Part shown: one piece after another, positions 54,065 through 63,092 of the stretch
Layout: each line of letters begins with the position of its first letter
Numbering within the stretch: the stretch's first letter is position 1
From: Putridiphycobacter sp965230485
Lineage (GTDB): Bacteria > Bacteroidota > Bacteroidia > Flavobacteriales_D > Crocinitomicaceae
Reading direction: 5' to 3'
DNA: 64,000 nt
NCBI GenBank assembly: GCA_965230485.1
Contig: CBDDLA010000001.1
Span: forward strand, 1,488,001 to 1,552,000
Notes under the pieces: model-generated
The model's input: the letters and a program-made list of their open reading frames with translations, nothing else
The model's database searches: none
What the model was told of the DNA's origin: nothing
Translations under genes and position numbers: made by a program

Positions 54065-54098
54065 TTTGCTGATATCCAAATCGTTTGATTTATCTTTG
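54065..54098 (+). promoter_or_regulatory. Bacteroidota-type promoter, -33 TTTG and -7 TATCTTTG
   Basis: TTTG at 54065-54068 and TATCTTTG at 54091-54098 are separated by 22 bases, within the usual range for Bacteroidota promoters. The pair precedes the protease ATG at 54118 and is the most complete promoter in the window. Confidence 0.6.
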
Positions 54099-54117
54099 CC
54101 GGATTATTGATATAATT

Positions 54118-56292
54118 ATGAAAAAAGTATTTACCATCATCACAATGTTCTCAGTTTTTTTGGCTGTAACTCAAATTAGTGATGGAGGTATGCCGTATAG
54201 TTTTATCTTAAAAAAACACCAAACCCCTATAGCAGAAAGCTATGTTATTAATAAAATTGATATCCCTGATTTAGAATTAATTGCTTATGAAGACCAGACA
54301 GCTGATCGCCATGGGAAACCTTATAGAATAGCAGTAAATCTGGATGTGAATTATGATATAAAAAACTCTGGCACTTGGACAATACTTCCAAATGGAGATA
54401 AAATTTGGAGGTTAGGTATACAAGCTGCAGAAGCGAAAGCACTTGGATTATATCTGAGTGATAAATTATTTATTCCAGAAGGCGGTGAACTTCATATTTA
54501 CAATTCAAGTCATTCCCAATACATTGGTGCCTTTACCAGTGAAACAGATAATTTCACAGCCTTTGAAATGATTCAAGGTGATCAAGCAACACTTGAGTAT
54601 TTTATGCCCTCCAGACATCAAGTCTTGCCAATAATTAATATTCATAAAGTTGCCTATTTCTACAGAGGTGTAGGTGAGAGAATGCTTGCTTTTAAAAATG
54701 CTAGACCAGTTGATACTGATAGGGCAGCAAGCTGTCAGGTAGATGTTAAATGCTCTGAAATAAATGGTTGGGAAGAACAAAGAGATGCTGTTGTAAAATA
54801 TACATTCATGATTGGCACTGGCACTTTCCAATGTTCAGGTTCAATTGTTAATAATACATTATCTGACTGTAAACCATATATTTTGACTGCAAATCACTGC
54901 GGAGAACCAAAAAATTCAGGAGATATTCAAAACCATGTTTGGTATTTTAACTATCAAAGGCCTAGCTGTTCTCCTGGAAATACAATCCCATATAATGGGG
55001 CTCAATCTCAGACAATGTCTGGCGGGTTATTTAGAGCCTCATCCGCTTTAGGAAATCATTTAGCAACAGCTACTAACCAAGTAGACGGATGTGATTTTGC
55101 CTTGGTAGAACTAAATACTGCAATTCCAACAGAATATAACCCGTTTTATGCTGGTTGGAGCAGATCTAACTCCAATTCTCCGTCTGGGGTAAGTATTCAT
55201 CATCCAAGTGGTGACGAAAAAAAAATATCTACGTATACTTCTAGTTTAACTTCTCATACCTACAATAATGGTTGGCTTAATGCTCATTGGCGAGTATATT
55301 GGGCAGCAACAACAAATGGACATGGTGTTACGGAAGGGGGATCATCTGGTGCTCCGATATTTAATAATGCTGGAAAAATAATAGGCCATCTAAGTGGTGG
55401 AGCCTCATCCTGTAACGTACCTGGTCAGGCTGATTTATTTGGAAAATTCAATAAGGCATGGAATCAGGATGGAGCCAATATAAGTTCTCAACTTCAACCA
55501 TGGCTGGATCCTGGAAATACAGGAGTTACAGAATTGGATGGTTCGTACACCCCTTGCGGTGTTGCCGGAACAGTATATTGTGATGCCTCATCCAGTCAAT
55601 GTGATGAATACATTAGTAATGTAACTTTAGGTGGAGTCTCTAATTCATCTGCCTGTACAAATTATGCCTATTATTGGCAAAACCAACCGTTTAACATGGT
55701 TCCTGGACTATCTTATTTTCTTAATATTACCACCGCCATTGTAGGTGGATCTACTTTTGGATACGAGGGAGACCAAATTGCTGCATGGATTGATTGGAAT
55801 GCAGATGGAGATTTCACTGATGCGAACGAAACTGTTTACAGTGATGTTATAGATTCCCTAACAACCTTGCCCCTTCAAACAATAATTGTAGTACCTGCAA
55901 ATGCTGCTCTTGGAGAAACGAGAATGAGAACTAGAATTATGTTTGACGTGACAACTGAAGGACCAATTGAACCGTGCGGAATGTCAAACTTTGGAGAAGT
56001 TGAGGATTATCAACTAAATATTGGCACTGAATTATCGACAAATGAATTTTCGAATAGCACTGTTAATGTTTTTCCAAACCCTACAACTGGGCTAGTAAAT
56101 ATTGACTTGACCGGAATTTCTGGAAATATAAGCTTAGTAACAATTAATGATATTACTGGAAAAACCATATTTACCCCCCCTTTCACTAAAAATTACTTAG
56201 AGGTAGATCTCAGCAAATATTCTAAAGGTTTGTATTTTATTTCAGTATTGACTGAAAACAAAACCCTAGTCAAAAAAATTATACTTAAGTAA
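54118..56292 (+). CDS. T9SS-exported trypsin-like serine protease (Lys-C-like)
   Basis: This protein has 724 residues from the ATG at 54118, with a signal peptide and a pro-region near 20-200. The S1 triad is H260 in LTANHCG, D326 in GCDFALVEL and S410 in GGSSGAPIF. GTFQCSGSIVN and cysteine spacing resemble lysyl endopeptidase. A GEVED-type domain (FGEVEDYQL) follows near residues 500-645, and the last 75 residues (VFPNPTTGLVNIDL to the end) are a type A T9SS sorting domain. It is a secreted degradative protease. An ATG 11 codons upstream overlaps the promoter and is rejected. Confidence 0.93.
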   Translation: MKKVFTIITMFSVFLAVTQISDGGMPYSFILKKHQTPIAESYVINKIDIPDLELIAYEDQTADRHGKPYRIAVNLDVNYDIKNSGTWTILPNGDKIWRLGIQAAEAKALGLYLSDKLFIPEGGELHIYNSSHSQYIGAFTSETDNFTAFEMIQGDQATLEYFMPSRHQVLPIINIHKVAYFYRGVGERMLAFKNARPVDTDRAASCQVDVKCSEINGWEEQRDAVVKYTFMIGTGTFQCSGSIVNNTLSDCKPYILTANHCGEPKNSGDIQNHVWYFNYQRPSCSPGNTIPYNGAQSQTMSGGLFRASSALGNHLATATNQVDGCDFALVELNTAIPTEYNPFYAGWSRSNSNSPSGVSIHHPSGDEKKISTYTSSLTSHTYNNGWLNAHWRVYWAATTNGHGVTEGGSSGAPIFNNAGKIIGHLSGGASSCNVPGQADLFGKFNKAWNQDGANISSQLQPWLDPGNTGVTELDGSYTPCGVAGTVYCDASSSQCDEYISNVTLGGVSNSSACTNYAYYWQNQPFNMVPGLSYFLNITTAIVGGSTFGYEGDQIAAWIDWNADGDFTDANETVYSDVIDSLTTLPLQTIIVVPANAALGETRMRTRIMFDVTTEGPIEPCGMSNFGEVEDYQLNIGTELSTNEFSNSTVNVFPNPTTGLVNIDLTGISGNISLVTINDITGKTIFTPPFTKNYLEVDLSKYSKGLYFISVLTENKTLVKKIILK

Positions 56293-56312
56293 ATTTAGAT
56301 ACTTATACTTAT

Positions 56313-57368
56313 CTATTGCTTAATCTTAAAAGCTACTGTTTTAACTCTTGAAGTTTTTACACCATTAATAGTCTCATTTAATACAAGTCGTTCTGCATTC
56401 GAATCAGAAAAAACCTGTTTTAGGTTTTTAATTTCAGCTACCGGAATAAAATTAGAATGGCAATAACTGAGTAAATCGTTAAGATTAAACTCTAGTATTT
56501 TACTAGCTATCAATATTTCCAATTCAGCTCTGTTTTTGACCCTGTCTGCATTATTTTTAAATTTTTTACCAATTATTTTTAGGTCTAGATAATCTAGCAA
56601 ATGTTCGAACTGCTTATTATTTCCAATTGCAAATGTTATTTGATGACCATCTTTAGTTTTAAATATTTCCCCATATGGCGCTATATTTGGGTGTAAGCTA
56701 CCAATTGGCTGAGGAATATGGCCCGTCATCAAAAAATTACTAGCTTGATTCGCTAATGATGCAATGGCAGTATCATATAAAGAGACAGTAATAAGACATC
56801 CAGTTTCTCCACGATTTAGAAGTGCAATCAGAATTCCTTGTTTCAATTGGTGACCCGCCAAAACGTCTATCAATGCTACCGGCATTTTTACAGGGCCTGA
56901 ATTAACACTTCCATTCATAGACATAAAACCGGTTTCAGCCTGAAGTATTAAATCGTATGCCACTCTATCGCTACTTGTACCAAATCCAGTAATTGCACCA
57001 TAAATTAATCTTTTATTTATTTTTTTTACCGAATCGTAATCAAGATCAAACTTTACGTCATCACCTTTTTTAAAATTGACGATTAAGATATCAGCCAATT
57101 TAATATAGTCAATTGTTTTACTGTAGTCCGTTTTATCTTTGAAGTCAAAAAAGTAATACTCTTTTTTATAGTTAACCGCAGAAAAATAGGCTGACACATT
57201 AGAAGTTGAATCTTCTTGAGGTAGTTTCCATGACCTTGTCACATCCCCATTACTACGAGTAGATTCTATCTTTATGACCCTAGCGCCCAATTCAGAAAAA
57301 AACATTCCTACCGACGGACCAGCTAATACACTTGCAATCTCTACCACCACTAAATTATGTAAATCCAT
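56313..57368 (-). CDS. CaiB/BaiF family (class III) CoA-transferase
   Basis: This 351-residue protein has the class III opening EIASVLAGPSVGMFFSELGA, a VIKIES segment and the catalytic aspartate D168 in ALIDVLAGHQ, at the same place as D169 of formyl-CoA transferase. These enzymes move CoA between carboxylic acids. It is the last gene of a minus-strand operon, 5 bases after the sensor kinase stop, an odd pairing. The length is slightly short for the family (about 380-430). The acid it acts on is not evident. Confidence 0.92.
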   Translation of the reverse strand: MDLHNLVVVEIASVLAGPSVGMFFSELGARVIKIESTRSNGDVTRSWKLPQEDSTSNVSAYFSAVNYKKEYYFFDFKDKTDYSKTIDYIKLADILIVNFKKGDDVKFDLDYDSVKKINKRLIYGAITGFGTSSDRVAYDLILQAETGFMSMNGSVNSGPVKMPVALIDVLAGHQLKQGILIALLNRGETGCLITVSLYDTAIASLANQASNFLMTGHIPQPIGSLHPNIAPYGEIFKTKDGHQITFAIGNNKQFEHLLDYLDLKIIGKKFKNNADRVKNRAELEILIASKILEFNLNDLLSYCHSNFIPVAEIKNLKQVFSDSNAERLVLNETINGVKTSRVKTVAFKIKQ

Positions 57369-57373
57369 ATCAA

Positions 57374-60313
57374 TTAGCTTATCGGTAATTTTATAATAAC
57401 TTTTGTGCCAATAGGTTTTCCATTTTTATTGATTTGAAAAGGACCTATAATCATTAGTTTATCACCATTTATGGAACGAAGTAAATCAATTCTATTTGCT
57501 GTAATTTCCATACCTTGTGATTTATGATCTCCATCAAATTCTCCCTTATCATTTAAACTAGAATCAATTCCAACACCATCATCATTCACTTCAAATACTA
57601 TATATTCGTTTTCTTCCTTAATATCGATTGAGATATGTCCCTTTTCTGATTTAGGCAGTACCCCATGTATTATACTGTTTTCTACAAATGGTTGAAGAAT
57701 CATAGATGGGACTTGAATCATTTCAGTATCAATCTCTACCTCAGTGTTAATTACATAATCGAATTTTCCATTAAATCTCATTTCCTCAAGTGCCAGGTAT
57801 AATGATATTCGTTCTATTTCATCATTCAATGAAACTAAAAAGTTAGGTTGAGTAGAACTATCAAGGTTCTTACGAATTAATTGAGCGAAGTTGGACAAAT
57901 AACGATTGGCAGATTTTTTATCAGAACTATTTATGAAGTACTGTATAGAGTTTAACGAATTAAAAATAAAATGACGATTCATACTGGCATTAAGCGATTG
58001 TTGCTCAAGGTTTTTTAGTTTATTCTCAGACACTAACCGTTCATTATCTTTTTTCTGCTTAATACCTGAAATTCTTGCATTCAAAATGAAATATGATAAC
58101 GCTGCTACCGCAATACCAACAAGTATAATGAACCACCACTTTTTCCAGAAAGGTGGCGTGATAACTATTTGTAATGAAACATGTTCTGTCCACTCCAAAT
58201 TTTTATTTGCAGATTTAACCTGAAATTCATACACTCCAGGGCCAATAAAAGAATAACTAGCACTATTCTCCTTGGTAATAGGTGACCATTTCTCCTCCGC
58301 TCCAACTAATCGATATGTATAAAATACTTTGTCAGGATTTTTATTATTTACGCCTATAAAATCAAAAGTAAGATGGTTTTTAGTGTAAGGTAATTTAAGG
58401 ACTTTTGGCACTCCCGTGAGCATTAGGTCTCCTTTTGAATAAGTTAGATAGTCAAATTTTTCTTTAAATAAACGTACCCCAGTTATTGAAAGCTTGGGCA
58501 AATTATAGCTAAAAAGAACTGGATTTAGAACTGGATTAATTCTTACAAGTGCGCTTGAAGTTCCTACCCAAATGCGTCCTTTATTATCTTCAAATAATGC
58601 ATTTAGATTTGATTCCATATCCACCAAACCTTCAGATAAACCATATTGGTAATACATTGGAATAGTTGTGAAAGGGTCAGTGTTACTTAACATATAGAGA
58701 CCATGCGTGGTGCTTACCCACATTCTGTTCATCCGATCCTTAATAATTCCCATAATATTTTTTGCCTGATAGTTCCCTTTGTCTAGTTCTAACGACTTTA
58801 CTTGTAAAATTGGAGAAACAATAAACAAACCGTTTATGGTACCTACCCATATATTATTAAACCTATCAATACAAAGTGTATTGGTATTTATTTCTGGTAA
58901 TTCGATTTTATTAAATGGGTCATTTAACATTCTGTAATCTTGCCAATACAATCCGTTTCGAGTTGCTATAAAGAGCGTTGAGTCCGTAATGACTACTTTG
59001 TTAATATCATAAACACCATCATTTAAAATTGTAATTATGCTATCATTTCGTAACATCCAAAGTCCTTCTGAGCCACCAAAAAAAATAGAACTGTCTTTAT
59101 GCTGACAAATTGATCTAATTTTCGAATCAATAAGGTCTGTTATTTTAGTTTTAATTGGTTTTTGATCACTAAAAGCTTGAATACCTACCCTTGTTCCAAT
59201 CCAACTGATATTTTCAAAATCAGTATAAATTGACCATACCGCATTATGTTTTAAAACTGTTTGATCATCAACCTGATATACTTCATCTTTTTTAGAATAG
59301 AAATTAATGCCCCTATCATACGTACCAAAAATAAAATTACCGCCACTATCTTGACTTATGCTCATTACTATATCAGAATTTAAACCTTCTTTTACCGAAT
59401 AACTGACAATTGCATTTCCTGAAAATTTAAGTATACCCTTGCCATCTGTACCTATCCAAAGATTACCTTCCATATCTTTCATTATGGCAATGATTGTATT
59501 AATCGATAATCCATTTCGGTCAGTATAGTATGTCTCTTTCCCATTACGAATTTCAATAACACCATAGTCGCTTGAAGCCCAAATACTAACTGCATCAACA
59601 AACAATTTTCTAATAGGAGTTCCTTGGACTTCATATCTAGTAAATAAATCTGCCTTTAAATTATACTCAATGATGCCTTTATTGAAAGTTGCGATAATTA
59701 GTTGGTGACCTCTAATCTTCAAATCACTAATATTTAGATCGCTTAAACCATTCAGTCGAACTTTTTTAAACTCTTTATCAATTAATTCAAAAGCACCTTT
59801 GTTAGTCCCGCAAATTATTGAAGAATCTTTTGTTTTGGCAAGAGATCTAATTTTTAACTGGCTATCTGTCGCAGTAAATACAGTATTGAATGTTTTACCA
59901 TTAAAGGATTTAATTTCTTGATTAGAGGATAAAAATATTTCTCCATTTAATTCAACGATATCGCTTATTCGCTCTGTTTTTTTGAAAAAATATGAAATGA
60001 ATCCCCCATTAACATGTTTAGATAATCCTTTTGGCGTGACAATCCATATATCATTATTAGATGATTTGAAAACATGGCTTATTGTATTATCCGGTAAACC
60101 ATCATCAATAGAATAGTTAACAAAGGTTTTACTGTCGAATCGACTTAAACCAGATTGCGTACCAATCCATAAATTCCCTAATTGATCCTGACAAATATCA
60201 GTCACTTGTGACTGAGCAAGTCCATCCGTTACACCAAAGTTGATAAAATTATACTGCTGCGAATGGACACAAAAGTTAATTAATCCAAGAAATATGAACC
60301 AGAAGTACCTCAA
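57374..60313 (-). CDS. Ligand-binding propeller sensor histidine kinase (LytS/His_kinase type)
   Basis: This 979-residue protein has a signal peptide and then two periplasmic beta-propellers of Reg_prop repeats (for example GNLWIGTQSGLSRFDSK) over residues 30-620. A Y_Y_Y domain (VFYTYRLVGAEEKW near 650) and one membrane helix near 722-743 follow. The cytoplasmic part has the His_kinase box NRHFIFNSLNSIQYFI with H781 and a C-terminal ATPase domain. This architecture senses extracellular ligands, often glycans or peptides. It is 2 bases from its LytTR response regulator gene and 5 bases from the CoA-transferase gene. Confidence 0.94.
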   Translation of the reverse strand: MRYFWFIFLGLINFCVHSQQYNFINFGVTDGLAQSQVTDICQDQLGNLWIGTQSGLSRFDSKTFVNYSIDDGLPDNTISHVFKSSNNDIWIVTPKGLSKHVNGGFISYFFKKTERISDIVELNGEIFLSSNQEIKSFNGKTFNTVFTATDSQLKIRSLAKTKDSSIICGTNKGAFELIDKEFKKVRLNGLSDLNISDLKIRGHQLIIATFNKGIIEYNLKADLFTRYEVQGTPIRKLFVDAVSIWASSDYGVIEIRNGKETYYTDRNGLSINTIIAIMKDMEGNLWIGTDGKGILKFSGNAIVSYSVKEGLNSDIVMSISQDSGGNFIFGTYDRGINFYSKKDEVYQVDDQTVLKHNAVWSIYTDFENISWIGTRVGIQAFSDQKPIKTKITDLIDSKIRSICQHKDSSIFFGGSEGLWMLRNDSIITILNDGVYDINKVVITDSTLFIATRNGLYWQDYRMLNDPFNKIELPEINTNTLCIDRFNNIWVGTINGLFIVSPILQVKSLELDKGNYQAKNIMGIIKDRMNRMWVSTTHGLYMLSNTDPFTTIPMYYQYGLSEGLVDMESNLNALFEDNKGRIWVGTSSALVRINPVLNPVLFSYNLPKLSITGVRLFKEKFDYLTYSKGDLMLTGVPKVLKLPYTKNHLTFDFIGVNNKNPDKVFYTYRLVGAEEKWSPITKENSASYSFIGPGVYEFQVKSANKNLEWTEHVSLQIVITPPFWKKWWFIILVGIAVAALSYFILNARISGIKQKKDNERLVSENKLKNLEQQSLNASMNRHFIFNSLNSIQYFINSSDKKSANRYLSNFAQLIRKNLDSSTQPNFLVSLNDEIERISLYLALEEMRFNGKFDYVINTEVEIDTEMIQVPSMILQPFVENSIIHGVLPKSEKGHISIDIKEENEYIVFEVNDDGVGIDSSLNDKGEFDGDHKSQGMEITANRIDLLRSINGDKLMIIGPFQINKNGKPIGTKVIIKLPIS

Positions 60314-60315
60314 AC

Positions 60316-61092
60316 TTAAAGCTGTTTTAGCGTTTTTACAAAAGTAGAAACTCTATTTCTAGCCACAGGAAGTACAGTCCCATTTTTAAGAATAGCCATA
60401 TGTCCATCATCATTTAGATACTCCTTTAAAGCATCTAAATTGATAATATGTGATTTGTGGATTCTATAGAACTCTTTAGGATTTAAAATACTTTCGTAAA
60501 CTTTTAAGGTTCTTGTATCTAGATAACGTTTACCATCTGTAAAGTGAAGCATTGTACAATTACCTGCCGCCTCAAGATAAACAATATTCCCTGTCTCTAT
60601 GAGTTTAATACCCTTGGTATGACTTATCGCTATTTTCTTTCCGTATCCTTTATTTTCTAGATCAGTCGATAAATTCTTTAATGAATCGAAATAAGTAGCA
60701 TAATTCTCTGGTAGTTTTTCGAAAATACCTTTTGCCTCGCTGACTTTTTGAACAGCACTTGTTAATTCATCAATATCAATCGGTTTCAGGACGTAGTGAA
60801 TGGCATTTGCGTTAAATGCTTTTAATGCATAGTCTTTAAACGCTGTAACGAAAACAACAAAAAAGTCTCTTTTTTCAACTGACTCCAATAGTTCAAATCC
60901 TTCAGCACCTCGCGGCATTCGTATATCTAGAAATATTACATCAGGATGCATAGATTCAATCTTTTGCTTCGCATCAATTATATCTCCCGAAGTACCTATT
61001 ATTTCAACTTCAGGACAATTTTCATTCAAAATCATTGCCAAATTCTTTCTTGCTAAATCCTCGTCATCTATTATTAATGCCTTTAAAACCAT
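60316..61092 (-). CDS. LytTR family response regulator
   Basis: This 258-residue regulator has a receiver domain at residues 1-120 with acidic D10 and E11, phosphoacceptor D56 in VIFLDIRMP, T83 in VTAFKDYAL and K103 in VLKPID. The C-terminal LytTR DNA-binding domain (residues 150-258) ends ARNRVSTFVKTLKQL. It starts the minus-strand operon with the propeller sensor kinase, with a gap of 2 bases. It binds short imperfect direct repeats upstream of targets; none was spotted here. Its own promoter may be the near-consensus TATATTTA before 61092. Confidence 0.95.
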   Translation of the reverse strand: MVLKALIIDDEDLARKNLAMILNENCPEVEIIGTSGDIIDAKQKIESMHPDVIFLDIRMPRGAEGFELLESVEKRDFFVVFVTAFKDYALKAFNANAIHYVLKPIDIDELTSAVQKVSEAKGIFEKLPENYATYFDSLKNLSTDLENKGYGKKIAISHTKGIKLIETGNIVYLEAAGNCTMLHFTDGKRYLDTRTLKVYESILNPKEFYRIHKSHIINLDALKEYLNDDGHMAILKNGTVLPVARNRVSTFVKTLKQL

Positions 61093-61227
61093 TTGCTTTA
61101 TTTATTTAATATAAATATACGATAATAGATTATTAAAGTAAATACCAATCAATTTGAATTTGCTACATTTTACTAAATAGTAAATGAATCAAAAAATAAT
61201 AAATTAAACTTAGCTTACAACCTGCTT

Positions 61228-61235
61228 TATATTTG
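61228..61235 (+). promoter_or_regulatory. Bacteroidota-type -7 element (TATATTTG)
   Basis: TATATTTG lies 25 bases before an ATG at 61261 in the 455-base gap between the response regulator gene and the 107-residue gene. It pairs with a terminator at 61378 to define a short transcription unit. Confidence 0.45.
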
Positions 61236-61260
61236 ATTAGAAATTGTAAAATCGCACATT

Positions 61261-61317
61261 ATGAAAAAACAAGTACGATCTAAAAAAATCTGGATTTTTA
61301 ATGACTCTGGAAATTAA
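61261..61317 (+). CDS. Possible 18-residue peptide
   Basis: The ATG at 61261 opens 18 codons (MKKQVRSKKIWIFNDSGN) followed by two TAA stops. It lies 26 bases after a promoter-like element. The peptide is basic at the start and has no known family. It is too short to support on coding signals alone; it is listed because its promoter and terminator context is clean. Confidence 0.25.
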   Translation: MKKQVRSKKIWIFNDSGN

Positions 61318-61377
61318 TAAAAAAGGCTGATTCTAATGGGATTAATGTATTAAGACCAACTGCCTTTTGAGAAAATT

Positions 61378-61408
61378 AAAGCACTTCAGAAATGGAGTGC
61401 TTTTTTTT
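61378..61408 (+). terminator. Intrinsic terminator
   Basis: AAAGCACT and AGTGCTTT form an 8-base-pair stem around TCAGAAATGG, followed by a run of T residues. It ends the small unit at 61240 and stands 140 bases before the 107-residue gene. Confidence 0.78.
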
Positions 61409-61547
61409 ATTAAAAAAGTCTTTAGATTATTTTTAGGATTATGTATTATTTAAATATGATTGTTACAACATATTTAAAATGATATTTATAAAAGTTAAGT
61501 TGCTTTTGTTTAATATTTTAGGTTTCTTTATTCCATATTTTAGGAAA

Positions 61548-61871
61548 ATGACAATAGAAGCAGTATTAAAAGCAATAAATGAACTAATGCTCCAATGGGG
61601 TAATGCTGGAGGTTATAATGTAAACCCAGCTACTGAAATTAAATCAAATGACAATTTCTACCAAGCCACTTTTGAAATAAGAATGAGTTCAGGTACATTC
61701 TCAATAATTTTCACTTACAACAAGGGTGAATTTAATTATGCTTATAACGAAGATTATAAACAGAATAAAAATGCAATGGATTACAAAGAGCTTTTTCAAG
61801 TTTCGAAGCACTTAGATTCAAAAATAGACACGGCAACTCTTTTAAATCTTTTTAGAGCTATTCGTTTATAA
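61548..61871 (+). CDS. Orphan protein of unknown function (107 residues)
   Basis: The protein is read from the ATG at 61548, which has GGAAAA just before it; an upstream in-frame ATG at 61479 would add a hydrophobic segment of about 20 residues, so a membrane form cannot be excluded. It has MTIEAVLKAINELM, an aromatic middle (GTFSIIFTYNKGEFNYAYNED) and a helical C-terminus. I do not recognise it. Its stop is only 12 bases from the convergent transposase stop, so it may be a passenger of that element or a gene cut by its insertion. Confidence 0.5.
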   Translation: MTIEAVLKAINELMLQWGNAGGYNVNPATEIKSNDNFYQATFEIRMSSGTFSIIFTYNKGEFNYAYNEDYKQNKNAMDYKELFQVSKHLDSKIDTATLLNLFRAIRL

Positions 61872-63000
61872 TTTTTGTTTTAATTATGCCGCCCAAGGCA
61901 TCCGTTGATATTCATGTCTCCAAGGAATGAGCTCTTTGTAGGTAAGAGTCTTACCAATAGAGTTACCTATAGTCTCTTCAAAGACATCAGAAATAGGAGT
62001 ATCTTTTCTATTCCATTTAAAAGAAAACTCATCAAGATACCTATCTAAATGTTTATATGTTATTTGAACGAAAGTAGGTATGAATCGATTTTTTAAGTGT
62101 CGCCAGACACTTTCTATACCGTTGACATGCACTTTATGATTCACATAGCTATTGAAGCGGTAATAATAAATAGAACCGTCTTTTCTCTTTTTCTTGATTG
62201 ATTTATCCTTGACAATTACCCAATGGCTATGAAAGTGTTCTTTTACTTTACTATAACCTTTATCACCATCAGATACAATTGTCGAAATTGTATTAACATG
62301 CTTTTTAAGAATTGAATTTGCAATTTGGTTTGTTAGACAGCTTCTATCCCATCCAATTTTCCTTAACGCTATTTTCTTGGTATATCTTTCGTAGAACCCA
62401 CTAACAGTTCTAAGATGTTCGTACCCCTTTTCTCCTGGAGCTTTTTTCTTTTTATGCTCTCTTATTTTCTTTCTAAGTCTCAAGTCACGATTTGGTTTAC
62501 CACCTATCCATGTCTCATCAACTTCAATAATGCCGCTTAACTGAGCTTCCATGTTTTCATCTCTCATGGTTTCTCGAATCTTTGATAGCATCAGCCACGC
62601 ACTTCTTTGTTGAATGCCCACTTTTTTAGCAATAGTATAGGATGAGATTCCAGTATTATCTGTTAAGACATAATAAATAACGAAGAACCATACTCTCAGA
62701 GAAAGTTTTGAATTCTCAAAAATGGTATTCTTGGTAAGAGAGAATTGACACCTACAATTAGAACATTTGTAACTTTTTCGATTTTTAAGGATATAGTTAT
62801 TAGAGTTGTTATTGCATTTAGGGCATTGCGGATTTCCATTCCATCTTTTATGTTCAAGATAGGTGATGCATGCTTCTTCATCAGGAAAAGCAGTCATAAA
62901 CTCAAAGTCGTTTTGGAAACTCCTCATGAATTAGAGTTCCAAAAAATGGTTATGGAAAAAGGTATGTGTGTTTCGATAAGGCGCACATTTTCATAACGAA
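61872..63000 (-). mobile_element. IS1595-like insertion element, ends not defined
   Basis: The element is inferred from the intact transposase gene at 61884-62927. I searched by eye for terminal inverted repeats in 61400-61900 and 62930-63120 and found none that match. The coordinates given are only the transposase gene plus short flanks. Real ends may lie beyond the 107-residue gene on one side and within the tandem hairpins near 63051 on the other. Confidence 0.4.
61884..62927 (-). CDS. IS1595 family transposase (ISXO2-like)
   Basis: This 347-residue protein has an N-terminal zinc ribbon with C35, C38, C55 and C58 (CPKC then CSNC). A helix-turn-helix-like region (SYTIAKKVGIQQRSAWLML) follows, and then the ISXO2-type catalytic domain with D137 in EVDETWIGGK, D220 in VSDGDKGY and E272 in HVNGIESVW. 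These transposases move DNA by cut and paste. The frame is intact and appears active. It is the only mobile-element gene in the window. Confidence 0.95.
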   Translation of the reverse strand: MRSFQNDFEFMTAFPDEEACITYLEHKRWNGNPQCPKCNNNSNNYILKNRKSYKCSNCRCQFSLTKNTIFENSKLSLRVWFFVIYYVLTDNTGISSYTIAKKVGIQQRSAWLMLSKIRETMRDENMEAQLSGIIEVDETWIGGKPNRDLRLRKKIREHKKKKAPGEKGYEHLRTVSGFYERYTKKIALRKIGWDRSCLTNQIANSILKKHVNTISTIVSDGDKGYSKVKEHFHSHWVIVKDKSIKKKRKDGSIYYYRFNSYVNHKVHVNGIESVWRHLKNRFIPTFVQITYKHLDRYLDEFSFKWNRKDTPISDVFEETIGNSIGKTLTYKELIPWRHEYQRMPWAA

Positions 63001-63050
63001 ACGAAAGTTAAAAGTGACAAAAAAGGGATTTTGGTTGCAATTCTAAATTG

Positions 63051-63092
63051 AAAAAACAGGGTTTTTCCTCTGTAAAAAAACAGGGTTTTTCC
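63051..63092. repeat. Two tandem hairpin repeats
   Basis: The 18-mer AAAAAACAGGGTTTTTCC occurs at 63051-63068 and again at 63075-63092, a period of 24 bases. Each copy contains AAAAAC and GTTTTT as a short hairpin arm pair around AGG. They lie between the transposase gene and the metalloprotease gene. They may be element ends, terminators, or a protein-binding site for the downstream gene. Confidence 0.7.

Larger units (their letters stand above)
61240..61408 (+). ncRNA. Candidate small structured RNA or short mRNA
   Basis: Between the TATATTTG element at 61228 and the intrinsic terminator at 61378 lies a unit of about 170 bases with no recognised gene. It includes a possible 18-residue peptide (61261-61317) and an inverted repeat, AAAAGGC at 61321-61327 with GCCTTTT at 61362-61368. 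The rest of this gap (61093-61227 and 61409-61547) is AT-rich and I see nothing there. It may be a small regulatory RNA, a leader peptide, or the remains of a gene; sequence alone does not decide. Confidence 0.35.

Noticed and set aside
54505..54831. A 108-codon frame on the minus strand inside the serine protease gene
   Set aside because: It lies fully within the coding sequence of a well-supported protease and shows no motif or signal of a gene.
63051..63092. A CRISPR array from the tandem repeats
   Set aside because: There are only two copies, the spacer is 6 bases, and no cas gene is in the window.
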